A stretch of 35,360 nt of DNA from 2-01-FULL-33-17 sp964401705 (GTDB lineage Bacteria > Patescibacteriota > Minisyncoccia > Phycocordibacterales > UBA9973). This document shows, piece after piece, positions 6,787 to 15,368 of the stretch. The translations under genes and the position numbers were made by a program. The stretch is taken from the NCBI GenBank assembly GCA_964401705.1, contig CAYNZJ010000006.1:1-35360 (forward strand), in the 5' to 3' direction. Numbering within the stretch: the stretch's first letter is position 1; each line of letters begins with the position of its first letter. Below the pieces are notes generated by a model that ran no database searches, was not told the origin of the DNA, and saw only the letters and a program-made list of their open reading frames with translations.

Positions 6787-8540
6787 TAGATTACCTCTTG
6801 CTGATAACATTTTTCACAGTATACTATTTCTGACTTATCAGGCGAATAAGATGTTTGAAATTTATTTTGACACTGTCCAGAATGTTCATGATTTGGTAAA
6901 TCACACATACAAGAACGTCTCCATAATTTCATTGGATTACGTTCTTTAATACGTTCCATATGCCTACAGTTGGGGCACATTCTAGGAATTGGTATATTTA
7001 ATCTTTTATAAAAATCAAACTCCTCTGGGATAAGTTTATATGCTTTTGTACAACTTTGAATATTATTTTCAGAATTAATACAGCCAATAGTTTCCTCTAA
7101 AACTTGAATATTTATATCTTCTATAGATTGAGGTAAGTCAATTGAATTTATTGTTATGTTGTAATTTCGTTCTGTATCTTCTTGCCAAGAATATCCCATT
7201 GATTCTGCTACTTCTTTATCTATTGGGAAAAAATCTTGTACAGTTGAACCATTGTATGAATAAGGAGAAATTTCTATAGGAAAAAATTCACCATATTTAT
7301 AAATATTACCCTTTTTATCTATATAAGGCATATCATTCATATGTTGTTTTATTTTTCCTAAAATATCAAAATATTCTTCTTTTGTATATTGTTTATTAAA
7401 AATACAATATGATTTATTTCTTAAGCTAACACAACCAAAACAATCATTACAAGAATAACAATTAAAAGAATATTGGACATTTCTAGAATTCCAAACTACA
7501 GTTGTAAAAGCACAATTTGAATTTGCTACACCAGTACTAACAGCTTCATATGTAAGTTCTGATTTACCACCAGTTCCTGGTCCAGTATCATAAGAATCTT
7601 TCAATCCATATGTCCCCCAGTTACAATATTTTACATTTTCATAATCTCCTGGTAAATCAAAAGAATAAAATACATTTTTTGCATTTTCAATATTATCACC
7701 AGTAACATTTACACAATTTATATTGTTAGCATATTTACGAATAGAATTTTTCTTAAATTCATTAAAATATTTTTTTAACTCAAAAATTGAATTATAATCT
7801 CCTAAATTAATTTGAGACATTTTTTGCTTATATTCATCTTTTGAATACTGCACATTTTCTATACAATATGATTTATTTCTCAAACCATAACACATGAAAC
7901 AATCTATACAGCCACGGCAATCATACAAAAAATAAGCATCGGTACAATTATAAGAATGTTCACTATAAAATAGCTTGTTAGAATCTCCACAATAAACATT
8001 ACTGTATGAAAATTCATTTTTATGACAAACATACTGGTCTACACAGTTCTTACAAAATGAATTCCTATTACCAAATAAACAATCTTCGCAACTCCAAACA
8101 GCAGATAACATATAATTATTTTTACCTTCAGTAATATAATTACAATATTTATTATTTACACCTTTGCTATCAAAAAAACTAATCAAAGGTACTGACTCCA
8201 ATAATTCCCTAAATTGTAAAAAGAAATTTTTATAAAAATCATAATCTTTACCATAATCTAATGCGTCCCAGGAATCACCCCACCAAGATTCATTATCATA
8301 AACAATAAATGGCATTATTGGAGGATATGTTGATATAATAATTTGCCCATTTTTATTTGGAGCATTATTTTCTCTTTTATATAGACCTCTTTCATTTCTC
8401 CATGCTAATCTTCTTTGCATCCGACACTCGGGGCAAAATGTTGGCGGTGGGACCTTTATTTTGTCGTAAAATGCAAAATCATCCGGCTCGATAGTAAAGT
8501 CATTTTTACAATTTTGACAGTTTCTGATTTCGCTTTCCAT
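6786..8540 (-). CDS. Large cysteine-rich zinc-ribbon protein of unknown function
   Basis: A 584-residue soluble protein with 34 cysteines by hand count. It opens with a zinc-ribbon unit (C8-x2-C11 and C36-x2-C39). The unit is repeated near the C-terminus: DFAFYDKIKVPPPTFCPEC is matched by EFDFYKRLNIPIPRMCPNC. Two more CxxC pairs close the protein (CMC and CEKC). The middle has another internal duplication, GLRNKSYCIENVQYSKDEY and SLRNKSYCIFNKQYTKEEY. Each copy is preceded by a CxxCxxC cluster, within a run of short Tyr/Asn/Cys-rich segments that could form a beta-solenoid. No catalytic motif is recognised. It is the last gene of the rpoB-rpoC-dnaG-rpoD unit, 18 nt after rpoD, which hints at a nucleic-acid or transcription role, but that is inference. 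Confidence 0.75.
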   Translation of the reverse strand: MESEIRNCQNCKNDFTIEPDDFAFYDKIKVPPPTFCPECRMQRRLAWRNERGLYKRENNAPNKNGQIIISTYPPIMPFIVYDNESWWGDSWDALDYGKDYDFYKNFFLQFRELLESVPLISFFDSKGVNNKYCNYITEGKNNYMLSAVWSCEDCLFGNRNSFCKNCVDQYVCHKNEFSYSNVYCGDSNKLFYSEHSYNCTDAYFLYDCRGCIDCFMCYGLRNKSYCIENVQYSKDEYKQKMSQINLGDYNSIFELKKYFNEFKKNSIRKYANNINCVNVTGDNIENAKNVFYSFDLPGDYENVKYCNWGTYGLKDSYDTGPGTGGKSELTYEAVSTGVANSNCAFTTVVWNSRNVQYSFNCYSCNDCFGCVSLRNKSYCIFNKQYTKEEYFDILGKIKQHMNDMPYIDKKGNIYKYGEFFPIEISPYSYNGSTVQDFFPIDKEVAESMGYSWQEDTERNYNITINSIDLPQSIEDINIQVLEETIGCINSENNIQSCTKAYKLIPEEFDFYKRLNIPIPRMCPNCRHMERIKERNPMKLWRRSCMCDLPNHEHSGQCQNKFQTSYSPDKSEIVYCEKCYQQEVI

Positions 8541-8558
8541 AGTATTTTTTATTTAAAT

Positions 8559-9947
8559 TTAATCGAAGTAGTTACGAAGTCTTAAAATTTTATGATGTGA
8601 TCTTAGTTTTTCATGAACCTTGGCTTCGATTTGACGAATACGTTCACGAGTCACATTGAATTCTTGTCCGACTTCTTCTAGTGTATGCTGAACTCCATCT
8701 AAAAGTCCAAAACGAAGCTCGAGTATCCGACGTTCTTTTGGTGAAAGTTCGGCTAGGACTTCTTTGATTTGATCTTGCAAGATTCTACGAGATGACTCTT
8801 GATCAGGTCTTAAGATTTTATCATCGGCAATAAAATCCCCACGAGCTGATTTATCCTCATCATCGCCTATTGGCTGTTCAAGAGAAACTGTATCTTGATT
8901 GATTTGTTGAATCATATGGATTTTATCAACTTCAATTCCCATTTCTGTTGCAATTTCTTCGGGCATTGGTTCACGGCCTAAATCTTGCCCCAATCGGCGA
9001 ACGACTTGTTTGTATTTAGAAATAGTTTCAACCATATGCACTGGGATACGAATAGTTCGTGATTGATCAGCTAAAGCTCGAGTTATGGATTGACGAATCC
9101 ACCAAGTAGCATAAGTTGAGAATTTATAACCTTTGGTCCAATCGAATTTTTCAACTGCTTTAAATAAACCTAAATTCCCTTCTTGAATAAGATCAAGTAA
9201 TGATAAATCAGCTGATCGCCCAACATATTTTTTAGCAATAGAAACAACAAGACGCAGGTTAGCCCGAGCTAAAATGTTTTTAGCTTCATTTTCACCATTA
9301 GCAATCCTGCGAGCTAAATCTCGCTCATCAGCTGCTGAAACCAAAGAATATTGACCAATTTCACGTAAATACATTTGAATTGAATCATATTGACTAGCTG
9401 GTACATCACGCAAAACTTTATCATTTGCTTTTAATGCATCGGTGTCCAAATCAAGCAAATTTCCACCTTCAAGTACATCAATATGAATTGATTGGAACAA
9501 ATCATAAAGCTCTTCTAGTAATGGAATATTATGTTCAATATCTGGGAATTCTTTTAAAATTTCATCATAAGTAATGAACCCACGTTTTTTACCTTTTTCT
9601 AAAAGTATATTTTTGCGAATCTCAATTAGGTTAGCATTTTTACTAGCAGGTGTTGGTTTGCTAGATGATTTAACAACAACAGGTTTACTAATCTTTTTAG
9701 TTAAAACCTTTTTAACAGTTTTCTTTGTAACTTTTTTTATTATTTTTTTAACTGCAACTTTTTTAACTAGTTTTTTAACAACCTTAAAGGGTTTCTTTGT
9801 AACTTTCTTTACTATTTTTTTAACTGGTTTTTTAGGTACTGGTTTTTTAACCACTTTTTTAACTGTAGTTTTTTTTATGATTTTCCCGCCGGCATTCGCT
9901 GTGCGAGAAGCATTGCGGGCAGGTTTTGTTGTTTTTTTTGTAGGCAT
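8559..9947 (-). CDS. rpoD: RNA polymerase primary sigma factor (sigma-70/RpoD) with a lysine-rich N-terminal tail
   Basis: Directs core polymerase to housekeeping promoters. The C-terminal two thirds are canonical: region 1.2 (DSIQMYLREIGQYSLVSAADE), region 2 (ANLRLVVSIAKKYVGR, LIQEGNLGLFKAVEKFDW, FSTYATWWIRQSI), region 3 (IRIPVHMVETISKYK), and region 4 with the helix-turn-helix ERRILELRFGL...TLEEVGQEFNVTRERIRQIE. Unusually, the first 100 residues contain about 36 lysines in KKVVKKP-type repeats with almost no acidic residues, like a histone H1 tail. A short remnant resembling region 1.1 (FITYDEILKEFPDI) follows. Overall 462 residues. It lies 22 nt after dnaG without a Shine-Dalgarno. Confidence 0.95.
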   Translation of the reverse strand: MPTKKTTKPARNASRTANAGGKIIKKTTVKKVVKKPVPKKPVKKIVKKVTKKPFKVVKKLVKKVAVKKIIKKVTKKTVKKVLTKKISKPVVVKSSSKPTPASKNANLIEIRKNILLEKGKKRGFITYDEILKEFPDIEHNIPLLEELYDLFQSIHIDVLEGGNLLDLDTDALKANDKVLRDVPASQYDSIQMYLREIGQYSLVSAADERDLARRIANGENEAKNILARANLRLVVSIAKKYVGRSADLSLLDLIQEGNLGLFKAVEKFDWTKGYKFSTYATWWIRQSITRALADQSRTIRIPVHMVETISKYKQVVRRLGQDLGREPMPEEIATEMGIEVDKIHMIQQINQDTVSLEQPIGDDEDKSARGDFIADDKILRPDQESSRRILQDQIKEVLAELSPKERRILELRFGLLDGVQHTLEEVGQEFNVTRERIRQIEAKVHEKLRSHHKILRLRNYFD

Positions 9948-9969
9948 GATTTATTTAAATTAGATATAT

Positions 9970-11715
9970 TTATATTAAACGACGTTTTTCTTTTATTTCT
10001 TCTATAGTTTTCTTAATTTCCCATTGTTTTTTTATTAATTCTGGGTTATTTTCATCCCGCAGGATTTCATCTTTTAATTTATTTAATATAGCACGAAATA
10101 GATATTCTTGATACTCGAGTAATATATCTTCAACAAATGAATCTGGTTTGTTTGATCGACTAAATTCAATATCAGATTTCATTGAAAGTATCCCGGATTG
10201 ATTTTTTAATTCATTTTCATTGTTTATTTTATCTTCTGGGTTTATATTTTTATCCAAAAAGTCTAATATTCTTTGTCGATATTTATAAAGTCCACTGTCT
10301 ATTATTTGACTTCCAAAATAAATTCCCCAGAATTTTTCTTTTATAGTTAATCCGGTATCATTTTGTTCATCTTTATTTTGATTAACATTTTTGTTTAAAG
10401 TATTTTCTGTTTTAGAATTTAAAAGTAAAGCATCTTTTAAAACTAAATCAATTAGAATCCCAAAATATTTCTCAACAATTCTACTGGATTCATGTTTATC
10501 AACAGAGCTTGGTAATATTGCTATTATTGGAATAATAACATTTTTAACCATTTCTATTTGTAAAGATCGTTCAATATTTTTATTAATAATTCTTATAGCT
10601 AAAGCTTCAACTGGATGTAGAGCTTGTTTTAAAATATCTTTCCAAACATCAATTCCTCCATCACTTGATAAAATATCGGCAGGGTCCTTGGAACCAGAAA
10701 TATTTTTAATAAGTTTTAAAGATATTCCAATAGGTAGAGCCTCTTTAATTATTCGGAGTTGTGCCTTTTCCCCAGCTTCATCATTATCAAGAGCTAAAAT
10801 CATATTAGACGATAATTTAGAAAGAAGCCCTAAATGAGTAGGTATTCCATCGTCTTTTTGTATATCACCGGAAAATGCTGTACCTGAAACAGCAATAGTA
10901 TTTTTAAATCCTGATTGATGCGACATCACTACATCAAATTGACCTTCAACTAAAATAGAAAAATTATGTTTTCTAATATAAGATTTTGCATGGGAAAAAC
11001 CATATAAAATATTTGATTTGTGGTATAGTTCGGTTTCTGGAGAATTTATATATTTACCGCTTTTACCATCATCAAATTCTGGTAATATCCGAGCACTATA
11101 AGCAATGACTCGCCCTGATGAATCTTCAACTGGAAACATTATTCTAGCGCGAAATCGATCATAAATTCCATTGTCCCCTTTGATTCCAAGACCAGTAGCA
11201 ACAATAATTTCTTCACTAAAACCAAGACCTAAAAGATGATTTGTTAATTCATTCCATTTATCAATAGAATACCCAATACGAAAATCTTTTATTGTTTGAT
11301 CTTGTAAACCGCGTTTTTTTAAATAATCTTTTGCTGGAATATTTATTTCTAAATTCTTTTGAAAAAATTTAGTAGCAGATTCCAAACAATCATAAAGTTT
11401 ATCTTTTCTTGTTTGAGCTTCTTTGGAAACTGGAGCTAATTCTACTCCGGCACGATTAGCTAATAGTTGTAATGCTCCTTTGAAATCAAGTCCTTCGTAT
11501 CTTTCAACAAAAGAAAAGATGTCACCTTTTTCGTTACAACCAAAACAATAATACGTCCCACGGTCAGGTGATACATAAAACGACGCTGATTTTTCATTAT
11601 GAAATGGGCAACGAGCACGCAAGTATTTACCTGCCTGCTCGAGAGTCATATACCCACCAATTACATCTTCAATTGGTAGCCTAGATTTTATTTCTTCTAC
11701 ATGACCACCATTCAT
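9970..11715 (-). CDS. dnaG: DNA primase
   Basis: Synthesises RNA primers at the replication fork. An N-terminal CHC2 zinc domain uses C36, H39, C57 and C60 (RCPFHNEKSASFYVSP then YYCFGC). The catalytic TOPRIM domain holds the metal-binding EGQFD (257-261) and ALDNDEAG (D310, D312), preceded by the RNA-polymerase domain signature IGYSIDKWNEL...FRARIMFPVED. The C-terminal third (about 370-581) is poorly conserved, Lys/Asn/Glu-rich and helical, and should be the helicase-interaction region. 581 residues is normal. It sits 16 nt after rpoC and 22 nt before rpoD. The dnaG-rpoD pair recalls the macromolecular synthesis operon of other bacteria, here without rpsU between the polymerase genes and dnaG. 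Confidence 0.95.
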   Translation of the reverse strand: MNGGHVEEIKSRLPIEDVIGGYMTLEQAGKYLRARCPFHNEKSASFYVSPDRGTYYCFGCNEKGDIFSFVERYEGLDFKGALQLLANRAGVELAPVSKEAQTRKDKLYDCLESATKFFQKNLEINIPAKDYLKKRGLQDQTIKDFRIGYSIDKWNELTNHLLGLGFSEEIIVATGLGIKGDNGIYDRFRARIMFPVEDSSGRVIAYSARILPEFDDGKSGKYINSPETELYHKSNILYGFSHAKSYIRKHNFSILVEGQFDVVMSHQSGFKNTIAVSGTAFSGDIQKDDGIPTHLGLLSKLSSNMILALDNDEAGEKAQLRIIKEALPIGISLKLIKNISGSKDPADILSSDGGIDVWKDILKQALHPVEALAIRIINKNIERSLQIEMVKNVIIPIIAILPSSVDKHESSRIVEKYFGILIDLVLKDALLLNSKTENTLNKNVNQNKDEQNDTGLTIKEKFWGIYFGSQIIDSGLYKYRQRILDFLDKNINPEDKINNENELKNQSGILSMKSDIEFSRSNKPDSFVEDILLEYQEYLFRAILNKLKDEILRDENNPELIKKQWEIKKTIEEIKEKRRLI

Positions 11716-11731
11716 AATATTGTTTAATTAA

Positions 11732-14700
11732 TTAAAGAGCTTCTCCAGTCTCTTCATCAATAATAATTTCGTCACTAATTTCTCGAAAACCTGTACCTGC
11801 TGGGATAAGTCGCCCAACGATAACATTTTCTTTAAGACCACGCAGACGATCAATTCCACCCTTTACAGCATTATTAATTAACACTCGGTTTGTATTTTGG
11901 AAAGATGCTGCTGAGAGCCATGATTTAGCAGTTAGAGAAACTTCCGTAATACCTAGCACCAGAGTATCACCTTTGGCACCACGTTCCCCAACATATTCTA
12001 GACGCATATTTTCTTCTTCTAGTTCTGCTTTTTCTACAATTTCACCTGGGGAAAGAGTTGAATCCCCTGTTTCTTTGACTCGAACACGAGAAAACATTTG
12101 GCGAATAATAATTTCAATATGTTTATGGTCAATAGATGCACTTTGAAGTTCATAAACTTTTGTAATTTCACGGACAATATATTCTTGTGCCATTCGAACA
12201 CCCCCATATTTGAAAATCTCACTAATATCAGCTGAACCATCAGTTAGTAATTCTCCAGCTACAACATGTTGACCTGGTTTAACAATTGGGTTTCGACGAA
12301 TAGGAATAAGGTATTCAATTGATCCATCTTTACCTGCACCTTTTTCATCATTTAATATAACAATGATTTTATCTGTACCACTTTGTTTAACTTCTAGAAC
12401 TTCACCATTTGTTTTAGAAACAGCAGCTGGAGATTTTGGAATACGACGCTCGAAGATTTCTTCAACACGAGGAAGACCTTGAGTAATGTCTCCACCACCA
12501 GCAACACCTCCGGAATGGAAAGTACGAAGTGTAAGCTGTGTACCTGGTTCACCAATAGCTTGAGCTGCAATAATACCTACAGCTTGACCACGTTCAATCA
12601 TTGCATTACGTCCCAAGTCTGTTCCGTAACACATCTGACATACACCAAATCTTCCTTTACAAAATAGTGGACTTCGAACTGGAACTTCAATGATTCCAGC
12701 ATTAACTATATCTAGTGCAATATCTTTAGTTACCAAAGTATTACGTTTCCACAAAACAGTACCTTTTGCATCTTTCAAATCTTGAGCTAATACTCGTCCA
12801 CGAACTTGACGAAGTAATGGTATTTCGGTTCCACCAATAAGCTCGGTTTTAACTGTTTTATATTCTTTTGTTTTACAATCCTCTTCAGTAACAACTACAT
12901 CTTGAGAAACATCAACAAGTCTTCGAGTTAAGTAACCAGCTTTGGCAGTATTAAGCGCAGTGTCTGCAGAACCTTTACGTGAACCGTGTGTTGTAATGAA
13001 ATATTGAATTGGTGAAAGTCCTTCGATATATGAAGGCACAACTGGGTAATCAATAATACGTCCTGTTGTGTTAACAATAAGACCTTTCATACCGGCCATT
13101 TGAACCATAGACCCCATATTACCACGGGCTCCTGACATGATTAAATCATAGGTTGAGCCTTTTGGATCCAAAGTTGCAGGAATTGCTTTTTCAATTTCTT
13201 TTTTAGCTTTTTCCCAAATTTCAAGAACTTTACGATAACGCTCTTCATCAGAAAGTAGACCATCATCATAGTGACCTATAACTACAAGCTCTTTTTTGCG
13301 AGCTTCTTCAACTATTTTTGGTTTTTCAACTGGTACACGTACGTTATCTATACCCCAAGTAATACCGGTATGTGTTGAATATTTGAAACCAAAAGATTTA
13401 ATTTTATCCAAGAATAGTGCTGTAGTATCAATACCATAATGGAAAATAAGATCATCAATCAACGCTCCAATTTGTTTTTTATTAATTTCTTTATTTAAGA
13501 AAGGAAAAGTTTCTGGTAAAATATTGTTAAACAGAATTCTTCCAACTGTTGTTTCAAAAACTTGACCATTAAATTCTGCATATTTTTCTTTATTTGTCGG
13601 TAAGACTTTTATTTTTGCACGATATGTTACGTGTCCAAAATCATAAGCCATGATAGCTTGATTAGGTGATGCAAATATCATTCCTTCACCTTTTTCACCA
13701 TCAACTTCTTTTGTCATCCAGAAAGCTCCCAAGACCATATCGAATTTAGGTTCTGTAATTGGTTCACCATTTTGTGGTTTAAGAAGATTTTTATTTGCAG
13801 CCATTAATTCACGTGCTTCATCTTGAGCAGGTTCAGATAGTGGTACATATACCGCCATTTGGTCCCCGTCAAAGTCCGCATTAAATCCAGTACAAACCAG
13901 TGGGTGTAGTTGAATAGCATTACCTTCAATAAGAACTGGCATAAAAGCTTGGATACCTAGACGGTGCAATGTTGGTGCACGATTAAGGAGTACGTATTTA
14001 CCTTTGATTACGTCTTCTAATATTGCCCAAACTTCTGGGATTTGATCTTCGATTAATTTGTTTGCTCCACGAATATTGTATGCTAATTCTGTTTCGATAA
14101 GTTTTGCAATAACAAAAGGACGGAATAATTCAAGTGCCATGTGTTTTGGTAGACCACATTGATTAAGTTTTAAATCAGGTCCAACAACAATAACTGAACG
14201 TCCTGAATAGTCCACACGTTTACCTAACAAGTTTGCACGGAAAAGACCTTGTTTTGATTTCAAGTTATCAGCCAAAGATTTAAGCGCACGCTTTTGAGAT
14301 TGACTCATAGCTTGAGCTCCATCTTGTTTAGCCATCGAGTTATCAATAAGCGCATCAACAGCTTCTTGTAAGATACGTTTTTCGTTACGCAAAATAACAT
14401 CCGGTGCTGAAATTTCAATAAGTTTTCTTAGACGATTATTACGGTTAATAACACGACGATACAGGTCATTGATATCACTCGTTGCATGACGCCCACCATC
14501 CAGTGCTACCATTGGACGAAGTGCTGGCGGAATAACTGGAATAACAGACAAGAACATCCATTCTGGGCGAGAATGTGAATGCAGAAGTGCTCTTATTAAG
14601 GTTAATCTTTTTTCTAATTTTTCACGTTCAAGAGTTTTAGCTTTTTGTAAACTAGTTTCAATTTGGTTTTTTAATTTTTCAAGATCAATATTTTTAAATA

Positions 14701-15367
14701 AATTAAATATTGCTTCAGCCCCAATACTAGCTTCAAAGCAACTACCGTATTTTAGACTAAAATGATGATATTGTAATTCATTCATTACACGACCTTGAAC
14801 AATACTATCCAAATCACTACTTGCTTGAGTAAATAATTCTTTTAGTTTTAATTTAGAATCTTCATCAGTTACAGTTTTTATTTTTGATTTGTATTCACTT
14901 TCTAGACTTTTCCTTATTTCTTCTTTTGCATCATCATGAACAACAGTAACAATATACCCTGCAAAATAAATAACTTTTTCAAGATCACCCCCTGTAATAC
15001 CCATGATTAGTGCCATTCGAGATGGAACACCTTTTAAAAACCAAATATGAGCAACAGGTGAAGCTAGTTCAATATGCCCCATTCTTTCACGGCGAACAAT
15101 AGAACGTGTTACTTCAACTCCACATTTTTCACAAACAATATCTTTATAACGAATTCGGCGATATTTACCACAGTAACATTCATAGTCTTTTTCTGGACCA
15201 AATATTTTTTCATCAAAAAGCCCACCGCGTTCAGATCTACCTGTACGATAGTTAATAGTTTCTGGTTTTGTAATTTCTCCGTATGACCACTCTCGCATTC
15301 TATCCGGTGATGCTAGACGAAGTGTAATGTAGTCAAACGATTTAGTATCAAATGTTTTTGTACTCAT
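11732..15367 (-). CDS. rpoC: RNA polymerase subunit beta'
   Basis: Largest catalytic subunit of RNA polymerase. With the start at 15367 (MSTKTFD) the protein has 1211 residues. The N-terminal zinc site uses C64, C66, C79 and C82, the catalytic magnesium loop NADFDGD is at about 496-502, and the second zinc site lies in CKGRFGVCQMCYG. The bridge/trigger region follows, with GEPGTQLTLRTFHSGG. The reading frame extends upstream to an ATG at 15385, but that overlaps rpoB. The start chosen directly follows the rpoB stop in the arrangement TAA-T-ATG and begins where family homology begins. Its length matches bacterial RpoC without large lineage insertions. No ribosome binding site is seen, so translation is probably coupled to rpoB. 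Confidence 0.97.
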   Translation of the reverse strand: MSTKTFDTKSFDYITLRLASPDRMREWSYGEITKPETINYRTGRSERGGLFDEKIFGPEKDYECYCGKYRRIRYKDIVCEKCGVEVTRSIVRRERMGHIELASPVAHIWFLKGVPSRMALIMGITGGDLEKVIYFAGYIVTVVHDDAKEEIRKSLESEYKSKIKTVTDEDSKLKLKELFTQASSDLDSIVQGRVMNELQYHHFSLKYGSCFEASIGAEAIFNLFKNIDLEKLKNQIETSLQKAKTLEREKLEKRLTLIRALLHSHSRPEWMFLSVIPVIPPALRPMVALDGGRHATSDINDLYRRVINRNNRLRKLIEISAPDVILRNEKRILQEAVDALIDNSMAKQDGAQAMSQSQKRALKSLADNLKSKQGLFRANLLGKRVDYSGRSVIVVGPDLKLNQCGLPKHMALELFRPFVIAKLIETELAYNIRGANKLIEDQIPEVWAILEDVIKGKYVLLNRAPTLHRLGIQAFMPVLIEGNAIQLHPLVCTGFNADFDGDQMAVYVPLSEPAQDEARELMAANKNLLKPQNGEPITEPKFDMVLGAFWMTKEVDGEKGEGMIFASPNQAIMAYDFGHVTYRAKIKVLPTNKEKYAEFNGQVFETTVGRILFNNILPETFPFLNKEINKKQIGALIDDLIFHYGIDTTALFLDKIKSFGFKYSTHTGITWGIDNVRVPVEKPKIVEEARKKELVVIGHYDDGLLSDEERYRKVLEIWEKAKKEIEKAIPATLDPKGSTYDLIMSGARGNMGSMVQMAGMKGLIVNTTGRIIDYPVVPSYIEGLSPIQYFITTHGSRKGSADTALNTAKAGYLTRRLVDVSQDVVVTEEDCKTKEYKTVKTELIGGTEIPLLRQVRGRVLAQDLKDAKGTVLWKRNTLVTKDIALDIVNAGIIEVPVRSPLFCKGRFGVCQMCYGTDLGRNAMIERGQAVGIIAAQAIGEPGTQLTLRTFHSGGVAGGGDITQGLPRVEEIFERRIPKSPAAVSKTNGEVLEVKQSGTDKIIVILNDEKGAGKDGSIEYLIPIRRNPIVKPGQHVVAGELLTDGSADISEIFKYGGVRMAQEYIVREITKVYELQSASIDHKHIEIIIRQMFSRVRVKETGDSTLSPGEIVEKAELEEENMRLEYVGERGAKGDTLVLGITEVSLTAKSWLSAASFQNTNRVLINNAVKGGIDRLRGLKENVIVGRLIPAGTGFREISDEIIIDEETGEAL

Positions 15368-15368
15368 A

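Noticed and set aside
9574..9963. Plus-strand ORF of 129 codons with a hydrophobic Phe/Leu/Thr-rich product
   Set aside because: It is the antisense image of the lysine-rich repeats of rpoD (AAA/AAG read as TTT/CTT). It has no promoter and the opposite frame is clearly coding.
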